32,500 nucleotides of DNA from Neocallimastix lanati (nom. inval.) (taxonomy: Eukaryota > Neocallimastigomycota > Neocallimastigomycetes > Neocallimastigales > Neocallimastigaceae): the NCBI GenBank assembly GCA_016946835.1, contig JACVTC010000065.1:150001-182500 (forward strand). Reading direction: 5' to 3'. The notes beneath the pieces were generated by a model that was given only the letters and a program-made list of their open reading frames with translations, ran no database searches and had not been told where the DNA came from. This document shows positions 12,291 to 22,920 of this stretch, piece by piece. The translations under genes were made by a program, and so were the position numbers. Position 1 is the first letter of the stretch, and each line of letters begins with the position of its first letter.

Positions 12291-12602
12291 GAGGACAAAA
12301 GGGACCTCCAGTCTTAACATGCAAATTGCCAAAGGGGAGCTGTACTTATGCCAATGGGTTAGGTTATGCTGGCTTGTTTCAAAAGGAAGTTAGATACTGG
12401 AGAGGCACTCCAAGAATAAGGCCCACTTGAAAATTTTTTAGCAATAACATTAATGTCAGAGCGCCAATTCAGAACACTCAGTAAGGTCGTCCAGCAAGGA
12501 CAATATCCTGCTTATATGAAAGCATATGGAAATGTTACGATTCTCTCAATACTTCCATTGCCCTTGAGGAGAGTACATACCTGAAGTAAAAAAAAAAAAA
12601 AA
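12291..12602 (+). mobile_element. SINE-like interspersed repeat, copy 2
   Basis: Homologous to the minus strand of 9955-10232. Shared blocks occur in the same order: GACAAAAG, GGAGCT, TGGGTTAGGTTAT, ACTGGAGAGGCACTC (copy 1 ACTGGAAAGGCACTC), AGCAATAA, CTCAGTAAGG followed by TCCAGCA, AATATC, and CTCAATA followed by TTCCAT. It ends in a poly(A) run at 12587-12601. Copy 1 is also A-rich at this end, which suggests retroposition. No tRNA-like head is recognisable on its 5' side. Translations of both copies carry stops, and I could not find one frame clearly conserved in both. Confidence 0.65.
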
Positions 12603-12980
12603 ATGTCTATCCCTTAAACGTATCGGATCTTCATTAAATACTTTGCCATATCGTTTTGGTATCTATGCGGGCCTCTCTTTAAGCAAAGACTAATATGAAA
12701 AACATTCCCTATACGTTGAACTATCATTGAGGTGGGGAGGGAAGAACTACACTAATCCTCTCACAGTGAGAGTGCTCTCTACACTAGCAATTTAATAGTT
12801 TAGCTACTTACCATGGCAAGCGAACATTCAACTTCATTTATAGGAAAAAACACCCTGGGAGGATGAAGATTGCCCCATAAAAAAATTCAAAGAGATAGTT
12901 GCGGGGTCAATCTGGAAACCTTTTGTGTGCTAAGTCCCCACGTACTAACCACCAGGATAAAAAAGCAGGAAAGACTTAAA
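12603..12980 (-). other. GC-richer island, possible reversed tRNA-derived element
   Basis: About 380 bp with composition like the neighbouring islands, starting right after the poly(A) of repeat copy 2. Read on the minus strand from 12960 it begins with a tRNA-like A-box region (GGTGGTTAGTACG) and a poor B-box candidate (GATTGACCCC). It ends with a T-run formed by copy 2's poly(A). It contains the inverted repeat CTCTCACAGTGAGAG near 12757. No coding frame is evident. It may be another SINE-type insertion, but there is no second copy in the window to compare with. Confidence 0.3.
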
Positions 12981-13280
12981 AAAAAAAAATAAATTAGTAA
13001 TGAATAAATAATATAATTAAAATAATTAAATTAAATTATGATGTACTTTAATTTAAATAGATTAAAAAAAAATATTATAAGGTAGAATAAAATTTTTTAT
13101 TTTTTTTTTATTTTTTTATTTGTTTTTCCTTTTTGATTAAATAAACTTTTAGTTTATCATAGTTTTTTATTTAAATAAAAATAAGTTTTTTAGAAAATGG
13201 TTAGGACAATAAAAATATTGTAAGGATATAAAGAAAAATTTTAATACAAAAGGTTCCATTTTATTATTACAGAAAAAAAA

Positions 13281-13311
<31 letters not shown>

Positions 13312-14704
13312 AATATTACTATGTAATTAAAATAAAGTAAAAAAAGTTAAAAAACCAAAACATAAGAAAGTCATTTAGAAGATTATAATATTTTCCTATG
13401 AAGTGAATGTGAGAGACAAAAAATTAAATTTTTGAATACTAAGAATATTAATAGGTTACACTACTCCTTAAAAAAAAAAAAAAAAAACTCATTCAGAAGA
13501 AGTCTTTTTGATACATAAAAATATTGATAGTGATTAACTTTTGTTGTTTTGATGAATTAGTTTAATTATTTATTTATTTACTTACTATTATTATTGTTAT
13601 ATATTAATCAAAAAAAAAAACCTATTAAACTAAAATGAAAAAAATTATTGATATTATTTATAGATAAAACTTTTCATTGAAACTGAAAATTTTTTTATTA
13701 AATTGTCATGTTTTATTAAATATTAATTAGTTAAATTATATAAATGTCTTAATTATGTTATTTTGCATTTTAAGATTATGTAAATTGATAATAAAGACAT
13801 AAAAATTTATAAATTAAGGTATTTGAAGTGTAATTGACATAAATAGTATTAATAACAATAATAATAATAAATAATAATAATAAATAATAATAATAAATAA
13901 TAATAAATAAAATTATTAATAAATTGTAATAGTTAATGTGTTCATAAAATATATGTAGTATTAAACTGGGTAGAAATAATTAAAATAATAAATTTAATTT
14001 TAATACTAGTAAAAAAAGTTTTCTATAATTAATAATAATAATTGAAACAAATATAATAATAATAGTATTGATAATTCTAAAAGAAAAATTTGAATAATAT
14101 CATTACTAATACTTATTTAATACGGGATTTAATCTTGTTAATTGAAATATTCAAAACAAAAACAACAATAATAATTATAATAAATATTGGATTATTAATT
14201 AATTAAATTATATTTAATTGAAGTATTAATTAAAATTAATTAAAGTATTAATAATAATGATTGCAATAATAAGGAATAATTTATAACTTAAAAGAAAAAA
14301 TATAACTGAAAAAGTAAATACTCTTCATCATTTTTTTTAATAACAGTAATAAACTATCATTACTTATTATCTCTAATAATATACTATTATAATAATTATT
14401 GCTAAATTATAAACAAGTACTCAAATTTAATATTTTATATTTCTATTTTTATTTTATTATTATTATTAATTTTTTTTATTTAGTTAGATTATTGATGTGG
14501 CTAATAGTATAGATTGTATTCCTAAACTAAGAATTCGTTGTTACTAATGTATATTATGTTGATAATAATTTAGTAATTTAATAATTTAAAAAGGATTAAT
14601 TTATTAATTTAAATATATTTTCTATCCAATTTACATTGACTATATAATTTTTTTTTCTGATTTAATGGTAGTTTTCTTAACTATATAAATTTTATTATTT
14701 AAAA

Positions 14705-14779
<75 letters not shown>

Positions 14780-15094
14780 ATATAAAGAAACGAGAAGTAG
14801 TTTATTCATTTTGAAGTAATATATATTTTGGCTTAAATTTATAAATCATTACTATGATATATATTATAAACTATGTATAATAAATTAGGTATTTACAAAA
14901 CTTTTAAAAATAATAACGTGAGTTACATTTTACATTTAACCAAGTGGCGTATTATTATAAATAAATAAATGAATAAATAAAAAAAATTCAAAATATGTCT
15001 TTTAAAACATTTTTTAATATTTATTTAATTATCAATATTATTTTAATATTATTTTTACAAATAATATTCATTGATAATAATCTCACTCCCGACT
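12981..15094. other. AT-rich desert
   Basis: A/T runs, TA-dinucleotide tracts (13281-13310), AATAAT-type tracts (13855-13910) and the TAAA tract at 14702-14782. Nothing gene-like on either strand. Confidence 0.6.
14702..14782. repeat. (AAAT)n tetranucleotide tract
   Basis: About 20 uninterrupted AAAT units. Confidence 0.95.
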
Positions 15095-15185
15095 AATCTC
15101 GACAAATCTACGCAGCTTCACTGCGTAACGTGCTCGATTTTCTCGCTTGTCTCCGTGAGCTTCATTGCGTAACGGGGTCTTTCTG
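15095..15185. repeat. GC-rich hairpin cluster with a duplicated core
   Basis: A compact G/C-containing patch in AT-rich DNA. AGCTTCACTGCGTAACG (15114-15130) recurs 44 bp later as AGCTTCATTGCGTAACG (15158-15174). The first copy sits in a perfect hairpin, TACGCAG and CTGCGTA around a CTTCA loop (15109-15127). A weaker relative lies at 10931-10950. Function unknown; a short palindromic insertion is possible. Confidence 0.7.
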
Positions 15186-15580
15186 TGTTTTTATATTTAT
15201 AATTATATATAATAATTATAATAATATTTAATTAAAGATATATTTTAATAAATTGTAAAATAGTAATAAAATAATTATTTATAATATTTAATTATAAAAA
15301 TATATTTAATTATAAAGATATATTTTAATATCTTGTAAAAAAAGAAAATATTAAAGTAATTTTTAATTATAACTGGAATATTTTTATAATTTGTAAAAAA
15401 AAAATAATATTACAATAATAATATTTTAATTATAAAAATATATTTTTAAAATATTTTTTATTATTCTAAAGTTTACCTAATTCAATAAAGATTAAAAATA
15501 CTTTTAATCAATATTGTATTTATTCATTTATTCTTTCTTTTAAAAATTTTTTTAACTCTTAATAAATTATAATTATGTAC
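15186..15580. other. AT-rich intergenic
   Basis: A/T sequence with repeated AATTATAAAAATATATTT-like phrases. No gene seen. Confidence 0.6.
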
Positions 15581-15584
15581 GACA

Positions 15585-15681
15585 GAATTCATTTGGTTAA
15601 TTTTCTGTCATTTCTTAATAATTTATTATTAAGTAATAATTTTATTATTTAAATCATTTAAGTATTTCACCCATTTCTAAC

Positions 15682-15725
<44 letters not shown>

Positions 15726-15880
15726 GAGTTTTCATATTTTTGTAATATTTAACTGAAGCCTTGATTTCTTCAGTCATATTAATTTTTTTTTCATCAAAAT
15801 TCCAGCAGTTCTCCTTTCATAATCAATATAATGTTAGGATTCTTCTTCCTCCAATTCTGATAATAATTGAAAAAAAAGTT

Positions 15881-15925
<45 letters not shown>

Positions 15926-17130
15926 AAATGATTTTTTAAAGTATTTATTATAAGATTCTGAAACATTATTTGTAATATGCTCAATATTATCATAATAATT
16001 TCAATTTTTAATTTCAAGGCTAATTAAATAGGTTTTTTTTATAATGTTTTAAAAATTCGAAAAATTGAACATAATTATGTTTATGGCACTCACTTTTTAT
16101 ATACTATAAATATCATATATATATTTAGGGTTAATAAAAAGGAAAGATCGAAATATTTTTATAAGAAATATATAAATCTTTTATTTTTTTAACTTTATTA
16201 CCATATATATATATTTTTTTTCGAATTTCTAATGCTCTTTTAAAATACCATATACAATATTTAATATTTACATAAAGAAAAACTTTTTCTGCAGAATTGG
16301 ATATGGCTTTTTCAAAATCCCAATGAAATATTTTTGGTGTTTTGGTGTAATTTCATACTATTATATTTACTGGAAATTTTTTTTTTTTTTTATTTCTTCA
16401 AATAATATTTTATAAGTTGTTTGCTTTTTATTTTTTAATATAGAAAAGGAAGTAGTGTAAAAGCAATTTATGCTTTCTAATTAAATATAAGTGCAACATA
16501 AAATGTGCCATCCGCAAAAAATATGTTTATTTTTAGAAAATAATTGTCCTTGGAATGTGATTGAAATGCAATTAAATCGTGATTTTTGAATATCAAAAAA
16601 AAAAAAAATTTTCATCCCTTTTTATTTTATAATATTTTGATTCATTGGGAATTTCATCAAATGTTGTTATATCAGGAGGTAGCTGTTTTCTTCTACTTCT
16701 TGTTACTTTGGGGATTTATTTGAATTATATCCAGGACATATAAGACCCATATCTTGAGAAATTTCATCATATTTACTTTCTATATTTACATTAAATGGAA
16801 TTGAACTATTTGAAATTTCATCTTCAATTTTTATTTTTTTTTTTTTTATAATTGATTTAGCTGCTTCAAATTTAATTTCATGGATAATTATGTGAGTCAT
16901 TATATTCTAAAATTTGATTCTCATTGTTTAAAACAGTGAAAGATGGATAATTATTTAATGTTTTATATTTGGAACATTTATATATATATATATATATTTT
17001 TTTTTTTTTTGAAATGTCTTTCCTTTTGGATGAAAAATTAAACTTATATTTTCTGTTTAAAATAATTTTCTGTTTAAAATAATGATTTCTCCAAATATTT
17101 CTTCTGCACTGGAAATTTCTTATAATGAGA
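15585..17130 (-). pseudogene. Decayed MULE-type transposase, copy B
   Basis: Collinear with the intact minus-strand transposase at 30815-32239 across almost its full length. On the minus strand, RKYKFNFSSKRKD (about 17060-17030) matches the FLYWCH-like start, and SSIPFN, then DMGLICPGYNS (16703-16810) the next segment. HWDFEKAISNSAEKVF (about 16350-16300) keeps the second Asp, followed by IKYCIWYFKRALEI where the zinc-type His has become Tyr. NYYDNIEHITNNVSES keeps the third acidic residue, but the preceding Trp codon is now TGA. The 3' flank (GACAGAATTC onward) also matches the flank of the intact copy, so the element boundary lies near 15585. Several frameshifts and two long poly(T) tracts (about 15686-15721 and 15886-15923) break it. 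A 17-bp direct duplication sits near 17050-17084. Confidence 0.85.
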
Positions 17131-17550
17131 TGAAAATTGAAAATATAAAATCAAGAGAAATTATTGCCCATTATCATTTCTTTATATTTCTATTAGTTAT
17201 TGATGATAAAGAGCATGTGATTACCTCTGCAGAAGAAAATAAGTATTCAAAAACGTAAAATAATTGAAAATTCTTTACAACAATATCAAAGTGAATGAAA
17301 GTATCATTACTCCAGAACTCAGAAATAAGTATAATTTTTATTAATATTCTATTAGCTGTGGAATATTAAGGTTGATTAAATTATTTTATAATTCTGTGAT
17401 TATTACTATAATTATTGAATATTCAATTTGTTATTTAATTATAAATTTTAAGATACATTATTATGAAATATATATATATATGAAATAATGGGTAATAATT
17501 AAATAATGTAAATAAAATAATTTATGTAAATAAATAGTTGAATTTATTGA
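17131..17550. other. Intergenic, unassigned
   Basis: The left part (to about 17340) is less AT-rich than usual and includes a 58-codon plus-strand open frame that overlaps the start of MULE copy B. I recognise nothing in it. The right part is A/T sequence. Confidence 0.4.
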
Positions 17551-17753
17551 AAATTTATTGATATTAATGTAATAATAAACGAGGCTCTTATCTATTTGCT
17601 GATTCGGAATTATCAGGAAAATTACACTGTCCTAGAAATTCCTTCAACGCTCATTGAAGCTACCAAAGCATTTATTATGTGTAGTGATCATATAGTCAGA
17701 TTCCTAGAAAAAAAAAAAAAAAAAAACTAATGAAAATATACTATTAGTTTATC
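17551..17753 (+). pseudogene. Fragment resembling the C-terminus of a D5-type SF3 helicase
   Basis: A 67-codon open stretch, unusual for its length here, closed by a poly(A)-encoded Lys run and TAG 17749-17751. It has no plausible start. The translation contains LIYLLIRNYQENY, then IPSTLIEATKAF, then SDHIVRFLE. The spacing of a Leu/Tyr-rich helix, a Pro, an Ala-Thr helix and D-x-I-x-x-F-L/I-E follows the segment after the AAA core of D5-like primase-helicases of large DNA viruses and Maverick-type elements. This is from family knowledge and a short match, so it is tentative. Nothing else of such an element is visible nearby. It could equally be an unrelated gene fragment. Confidence 0.35.
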
Positions 17754-18614
17754 ATATTTACTATAATGCTTTTTATTTTCAACATGAATATATAGATAAT
17801 TACATTTATTTCCCTTAGATTAATTATAGTATAATATTTATAGCTATAATGAAATTATAAATATTATACTAAAATTAATCTAACTACAATTTCATTTACT
17901 ACAATATTTAGTATATTAATATAAATCATATATCATATATTTAAAAAATTGTAAATTTATGTACACAATTTATGTTTACACAGATTAATAATCAAATAAG
18001 CTTAATCTTGAAATAAAATTTCCATATCACATTGTTTACATAGTTTTATTTTATATTGCTTAATTATTTCAAAGAGTTCATTTAATAATAATTGAAATTT
18101 ATATTGTTGTTTATTCTATAATAGTAGTAATGATAACATTTGAATTATAAATAAATTTAATTAATATATTTTTATGTTGCAATGGCACAAATTATTAGGT
18201 CTGATATTATCTGAATAAATTTATTCTCCACACTACCGGTCTTATTTGATTTTTAGTATTTTTTAGTAGTTAATTTTAAGTTTAGCTACAAAATAATTTT
18301 TGTGTCACTTAAAAAACTCTAATTGAATTCTATATTAAATAAAGTTTCCATTTTGTATTTTTTTTTTTGTTTTGTTTTTTTTTGAAATTGTTAGTCTATT
18401 TGATAAAATGTTTATTTGTAAACTATCGAATATTGTTTATATTATATATATATGTAGTGTATTATATATTGAAATCTAAATACATAAATAATAATTATAA
18501 TTATTAAATCACTTTTTTTCTATTATTTCATTTTAAAACAATTGGAAAATTAATACTAAATTAAAATTATATAATAATTAAAATTATAAACTTTATTAAA
18601 GTTTATCATATAAA
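17754..18614. other. AT-rich intergenic
   Basis: A/T sequence with an imperfect inverted repeat around 17818-17890 (TTAGATTAATTATAGTATAA and its near complement). No gene is assigned; a weak 35-codon frame on the minus strand near 18000-18110 is not convincing. Confidence 0.5.
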
Positions 18615-18995
18615 TAATTAATGTACCAGATTGTGATTGACCAATAAGATTAGTTGGTGGATAATAAAGGAATAACTTTTTTTTTTTTTTTTGATGAAGC
18701 GTACTCTATAAATATTTTCCAATTAACTTTTCATGCAATTTTATATCTTCGAAAGTTGAAGCATCTACACACAATTTATCTGCCAAATCTTTGACATTAC
18801 TTGCTGCTAATTTAACTTCAACAACTGTTTCAGCAGAATCAATTGATACTTTCTTTTCTTTAAATTCATTATTGACATGTTCAGGTTTATCATTTTATAA
18901 TTATTGACTTGTTCCGTTGAAGGATTTTTTATTCCATCTTCAATTTTGTTAATACTTATTTTTACAACAAGTGGAATTATATATATAATATATAA
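18615..18995 (-). pseudogene. DBP5/DDX19-like DEAD-box RNA helicase fragment
   Basis: On the minus strand the pieces run in the order expected for the N-terminal part of a DBP5-type helicase (mRNA export). First comes an acidic region; then VVEVKLAASNVKDLADKL and STFEDIKLHEKLIGKYL, like the motif before the Q-motif region; then IPLLS; then PPTNLIGQSQSGT, which corresponds to the PPxNxIAQSQSGTGKT Walker A segment of this family. Sequence homology stops within Walker A, before GKT, and the rest of the gene is absent. A frameshift lies near 18895, a TAG falls after GKYL (about 18704), and a poly(A) run (poly(T) at 18677-18692) replaces the PSKIQ-like Q motif. It is therefore a truncated dead copy of a host-type gene. 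Confidence 0.6.
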
Positions 18996-20093
18996 TATAT
19001 ATTCCAAATTGCAAAGCAAGTTCAATTTCACTTTAAATTAATTTGGTAGAATAATAAATTTTTAAATTTAAATTAATTAATAGAATCTGGTAACAATTAA
19101 AGGCGCTTAAAGTATCAAATTAAGAGACACTCATTATATAACAAGATAAACCTAATAATCATTATTTCTGAAAATAATAGTTTGTGATAATATTTTATTA
19201 AATAAATATATTTACAATAGTAGTTTTAAAGTATTCAATAAATATGTAAATTAAAAGTATAAAATTAAGATATTATATTTAAAAACATTAAGTAATTGGT
19301 CATTATTTATATTAAAAATAGAATTAAGTATTAAATTAAATTAACCATTATTTTTGACAAAATAGTCTGAATTGTATTTATTTTTACATAATATAATTTA
19401 GGCATTTCAATAATTTTGGTTTAGATATTATTTTTATTTTATACAAAGCAATGATTGAATTTTATGAAATAGAACGAATTTTTTTTTTTTTTTGAAGTTA
19501 ATCATAACGAGAATATATATCATTAAGTAAACGTTAAGAAATATTTCCATTTGTAATATAGAAATAACGCCAATTTAGTAGGAATTACTAAATAATACTA
19601 TTAATTTTACATTTGAGCATTAATCAATATTAAATAACTCCTCTAAAATAAACAGAACAGCAATAAAAGTTTATTAACCTAAGTAAACATACAAATAATT
19701 AAAGTATATATATAACGAGCACACTGATATGTATAATAGGAAAAAATTGTTTTCATAATTTATTTCGTTTAGTTATACTTATTTCTGTTATCTATGATAA
19801 ATAATATTGAAAATTACTACTATTATATTTTACATATTCATTTGAATATATTTTGTCTATAAATTTTTACAGTTTAATATAATTGAAAGAATAAGCTTTA
19901 TGGTATAATAATTTATCAAACTACAATTACATAAATATAAATATTATAATTAAATATAATTAGATATATCTTCGAATATATGTAATTATACTCTATGTAA
20001 ATGAAATGGGTTTTTAGTATAATATTAATAATAAATATTATATATATCAATAGATTGATAAATATACAATAAGATTGTATATAAAAGTATGCA
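18996..20093. other. AT-rich intergenic
   Basis: A/T-dominated sequence without a recognisable gene on either strand. Confidence 0.55.
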
Positions 20094-20780
20094 GTGAACA
20101 ACCAGATACTTATAACAATATTTATCATCATTATTTATATACATTTCATTAATGGCGAAAGTTCAATATACAGTGATATGACATATAATGATATTCCCAA
20201 ATATCTAACCAAAGATGAAGTAGTAAAGATAAAGAATGTGTTCTTTATAGCTTTTATTGTAAAGACAATTTATGTGTTAAGACTGATAACGGCTACATTG
20301 AGAATTTTGTGGAATTTCCAGATGAAAATGGATAAATGAAGAAGTATATTTCTAATACATGTCCACATGATGAATTCAAATCTGGAAGATGTATAACTAC
20401 TAGATTTGTGAATTGTACCACAGATTTTGAATGCTTGTCTGATAAATGCTTTAACAGTTTCTATGCTTTTTAACGATGAAAAACCCAATTGGGAATTGGG
20501 ACAATATATACAGAGAAGGCAGAAAATCATATATGAATTGCGATAAAGTCTATGGGGACGCATGCCAAAAACGATGACCGAATGTTCCTCTAAATTTTGC
20601 CGTACAAACCATGCTTGTTATAAGCAAGAAAACAGGCCTTCTGATAGTGAAGGTGTGGGCTGGGATATAACAGTTTCATTTATTATTGATACTATAGCTT
20701 TATTAGCAATATCTTGCATCTGTTGTTGTTGTAGGGACCCTAAAAAGATAGATCATAATCAACTCCATTTGGTAACATAA
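20094..20780 (+). pseudogene. Secreted cysteine-rich single-pass membrane protein, broken
   Basis: Reading across three plus frames gives one coherent protein plan. A hydrophobic signal peptide (ILITIFIIIIYIHFING) comes first, followed by a Cys-rich extracellular part (motifs such as ECVLYSFYCKDNLC, NCTTDFECLSDKC, TECSSKFCRTNHAC). A membrane segment (about 20673-20715) is followed by CICCCC and a short basic tail ending at TAA 20778. The damage is plain. The expected start is GTG at 20094 with no ATG upstream in frame. One base is missing near 20224. In-frame TAA occurs at 20333 and 20471, and further frame changes lie between 20471 and 20562. Dense Cys pairs suggest disulfides, and the juxtamembrane Cys cluster suggests palmitoylation (inference). 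I cannot name the family. Sequencing error is unlikely to explain this many breaks. Confidence 0.65.
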
Positions 20781-21316
20781 CTAACTCGAACAATAAACAT
20801 TTTTTTTTAGTAGTATGATATCTATAATAATAATAATATAACATATTTATTTAAGTATTCATGATGATCTGGCATATTGACGTTAGTTAAATCGATATAT
20901 TACTATCCACAAAAAATAAATTAATAAACTTTCATTAAATAAATTTTAAAAAATTAGATTTTATAGACTGATGTTTAGGTCATCAAAACAAAATTATCTA
21001 TTGTATTTAATACATTCATGATAATAACAAGCCACGCCTATATGATTCTGAGCTTATTCATACATTTTATTTTTAATATTACTTTTATTTCACTATAACT
21101 ATTAATTTATTATATTCAAATTAGACGAATAATATTATTAATTTGTTGTTAAACGATATGTATGTATTTAATAAAGTCTATAATAATAGAGCCAATAAAA
21201 CGCATATATAAGTCCACATTCGAAATTTGATGCATATTATTATATTTTTAAGAATAAATTGAATTTTTTTTTTCTATATAAAGCAAAAGGTAAAATATAT
21301 AATATTATATTTAACA
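20781..21316. other. Intergenic
   Basis: A/T-rich sequence. A TATATAAAG motif near 21276 lies about 40 bp upstream of the ATG at 21317 and could be the old promoter of the PI-PLC-like fragment. Nothing else seen. Confidence 0.45.
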
Positions 21317-21512
21317 ATGAAGATTTTATTAGTTGCTATTTTTTTTTTTTTTTTTTTTTGAAGCATTAATTAATAATGCTAATACAGAAGACAACAATAT
21401 TGATACACAATGGATGCAATATCTTATTCAAAGTCTTACACTCAATACAATCAATATTCCAGGTACTTATGATAGTGGTACATATTATATAGGAAGAATG
21501 TTTGTTTCCTAA
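21317..21512 (+). pseudogene. Truncated PI-PLC X-domain protein
   Basis: ATG 21317 begins MKILLVAIFFF, the start of a signal peptide. It runs into a 21-base poly(T) tract (21339-21359) that puts the frame into TGA at 21359. One frame over, from 21360, translation continues EALINNANTEDNN and then DTQWMQYLIQSLTLNTINI followed by PGTYDSGTYYIG, ending at TAA 21510. W-M-x-x-L followed by L-x-x-I-x-IPGTHDSGT is the N-terminus of bacterial-type PI-specific phospholipase C X domains. Here the catalytic His of IPGTHDS is Tyr, and the gene stops right after this motif. So it is a dead 5' remnant with a homopolymer slip, a lost catalytic residue and a missing rest. The family cleaves phosphatidylinositol or GPI anchors; this copy cannot. 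Confidence 0.65.
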
Positions 21513-21889
21513 TAAAGTTGTAGATTTTTTCTGTATAAGCCATTGACATTGCTCCTATTCATTAAAGCTATAATAATAATTTAATAATAATAACATTATA
21601 AGTAATATAGTAAAAAATTATTATTAGTAAAAATTATTAAAATAAAGATTAAAGATAGTTACAATAAAAATACTTATAATAATAATAATAATAATAATAA
21701 AAATAATAATTATAGTTGTAATGATAATTATTATATTTATAGTAAAATATATTTTATTTTATTATATTTATAGTAAAATATATTTTATTTTATTATATTT
21801 ATAGTAAAATATATTTTACTGTTATATTTTATATTTGTATAGGTATATATAATAATAATATTTATAATTGCTAAAGTAATGATTACATT

Positions 21890-21953
<64 letters not shown>

Positions 21954-22133
21954 GTAACAATAATAATAATAATAATAATAGTAACAATAATAATAATAAT
22001 AATAGTAACAATAATAATAATAATAATAGTAACAATAATAATTAAATATACGAAATAATTAATTATAATTTCTAACCCTTTTTTCTTTAATTATGGCCTT
22101 TTATCTTTTAATAGTTTTTATTATATTTAAATA

Positions 22134-22171
<38 letters not shown>

Positions 22172-22341
22172 TTATATAAAAAAGTTTTTATTATTTTATT
22201 TTATATTTTAAATTAAGATGATAAATAATTAAATTTTTAAAATAAATTAATAATTATATCTAATAATGAATAAATAACAAAATATCATTTTTTATGTACT
22301 TTAAATTCAGATAGGAATAATAAAAAAAAAATAAAATGAAA
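21513..22341. other. Intergenic with trinucleotide tracts
   Basis: The first 60 bp after the PI-PLC remnant have no recognisable coding sense. Then follow short AAT tracts (21677-21700), a 28-bp phrase with TATAGTAAAATATATTTTAT repeated at 21737-21820, the AAT/AGTAAC array and a poly(T) at 22138-22166. Confidence 0.6.
21893..22042. repeat. (AAT)n array with regular AGTAAC interruptions
   Basis: AAT units interrupted several times by AGTAAC at shrinking intervals, giving a compound repeat. Confidence 0.93.
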
Positions 22342-22720
22342 TAGTAGAGAATATGAATATAAAGTATAGATTGAATAAAATAAAAAAAAATAGTAGAATA
22401 TGGATATAAAGTACAGATTGAATAAAATAAAATAAAATAGTAGAATATGAATATAAAGTATAGATTGAATAAAATAAAATAAAATAGTAGAATATGAATA
22501 TAAAGTATAGATTGAATAAAATAAAATAAAATAGTAGAATATGAATATAAAGTATAGATTGAATAAAATAAAATAAAATAGTAGAATATGAATATAAAGT
22601 ATAGATTGAACAAAATAAAATAAAATAGTAGAATATGAATATAAAGTATAGATTGAACAAAATAAAATAAAATAGTAGAATATGAATATAAAGTATAAAT
22701 TGAAAAAATAAAATAAAATA
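22342..22720. repeat. 47-bp minisatellite, eight copies
   Basis: Copies begin (TAGTAGAATATGAATATAAA) at 22342, 22391, 22438, 22485, 22532, 22579, 22626 and 22673. The spacing is 47 bp except for the first, 49 bp. Because 47 is not a multiple of three and the unit lacks minus-strand stops, long repetitive reading frames appear on the minus strand; these are artefacts. Confidence 0.95.
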
Positions 22721-22920
22721 AATAGTGAAGCAATATAAAGATAAAGTATTAATAGAAATAAAATAAAATAAATAGTGAAGTAATATAAAGATAAAGTATT
22801 AATAGAAATAAAATAAAATAAATAGTGAAGTAATATAAAGATAAAGTATTAATAGAAATAAAATAAAATAAATATTGAAGTAATATAAAGATAAAGTATT
22901 AATAGAAATAAAATAAAATA
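22721..22920. repeat. 50-bp minisatellite, four copies
   Basis: Copies start at 22721, 22771, 22821 and 22871 with AATAGTGAAG or a one-base variant. It abuts the 47-bp array and shares its AATAAAATAAAATAA segment, so the two arrays are probably related. Confidence 0.93.

Noticed and set aside
17082-17258. 58-codon plus-strand frame starting MISPNISSALEIS
   Set aside because: Its start overlaps the minus-strand FLYWCH region of MULE copy B, and I recognise no family. Kept only as unassigned sequence.
18000-18110. Short minus-strand frame with LCKQCDMEILFQD
   Set aside because: Only about 35 codons between stops, with no second zinc-ligand pair and no start.
22260-22733. 157- and 117-codon minus-strand frames rich in Tyr, Phe and Ile
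   Set aside because: Both read through the 47-bp minisatellite, with the same peptide repeating every 47 codons because the unit length is not a multiple of three.
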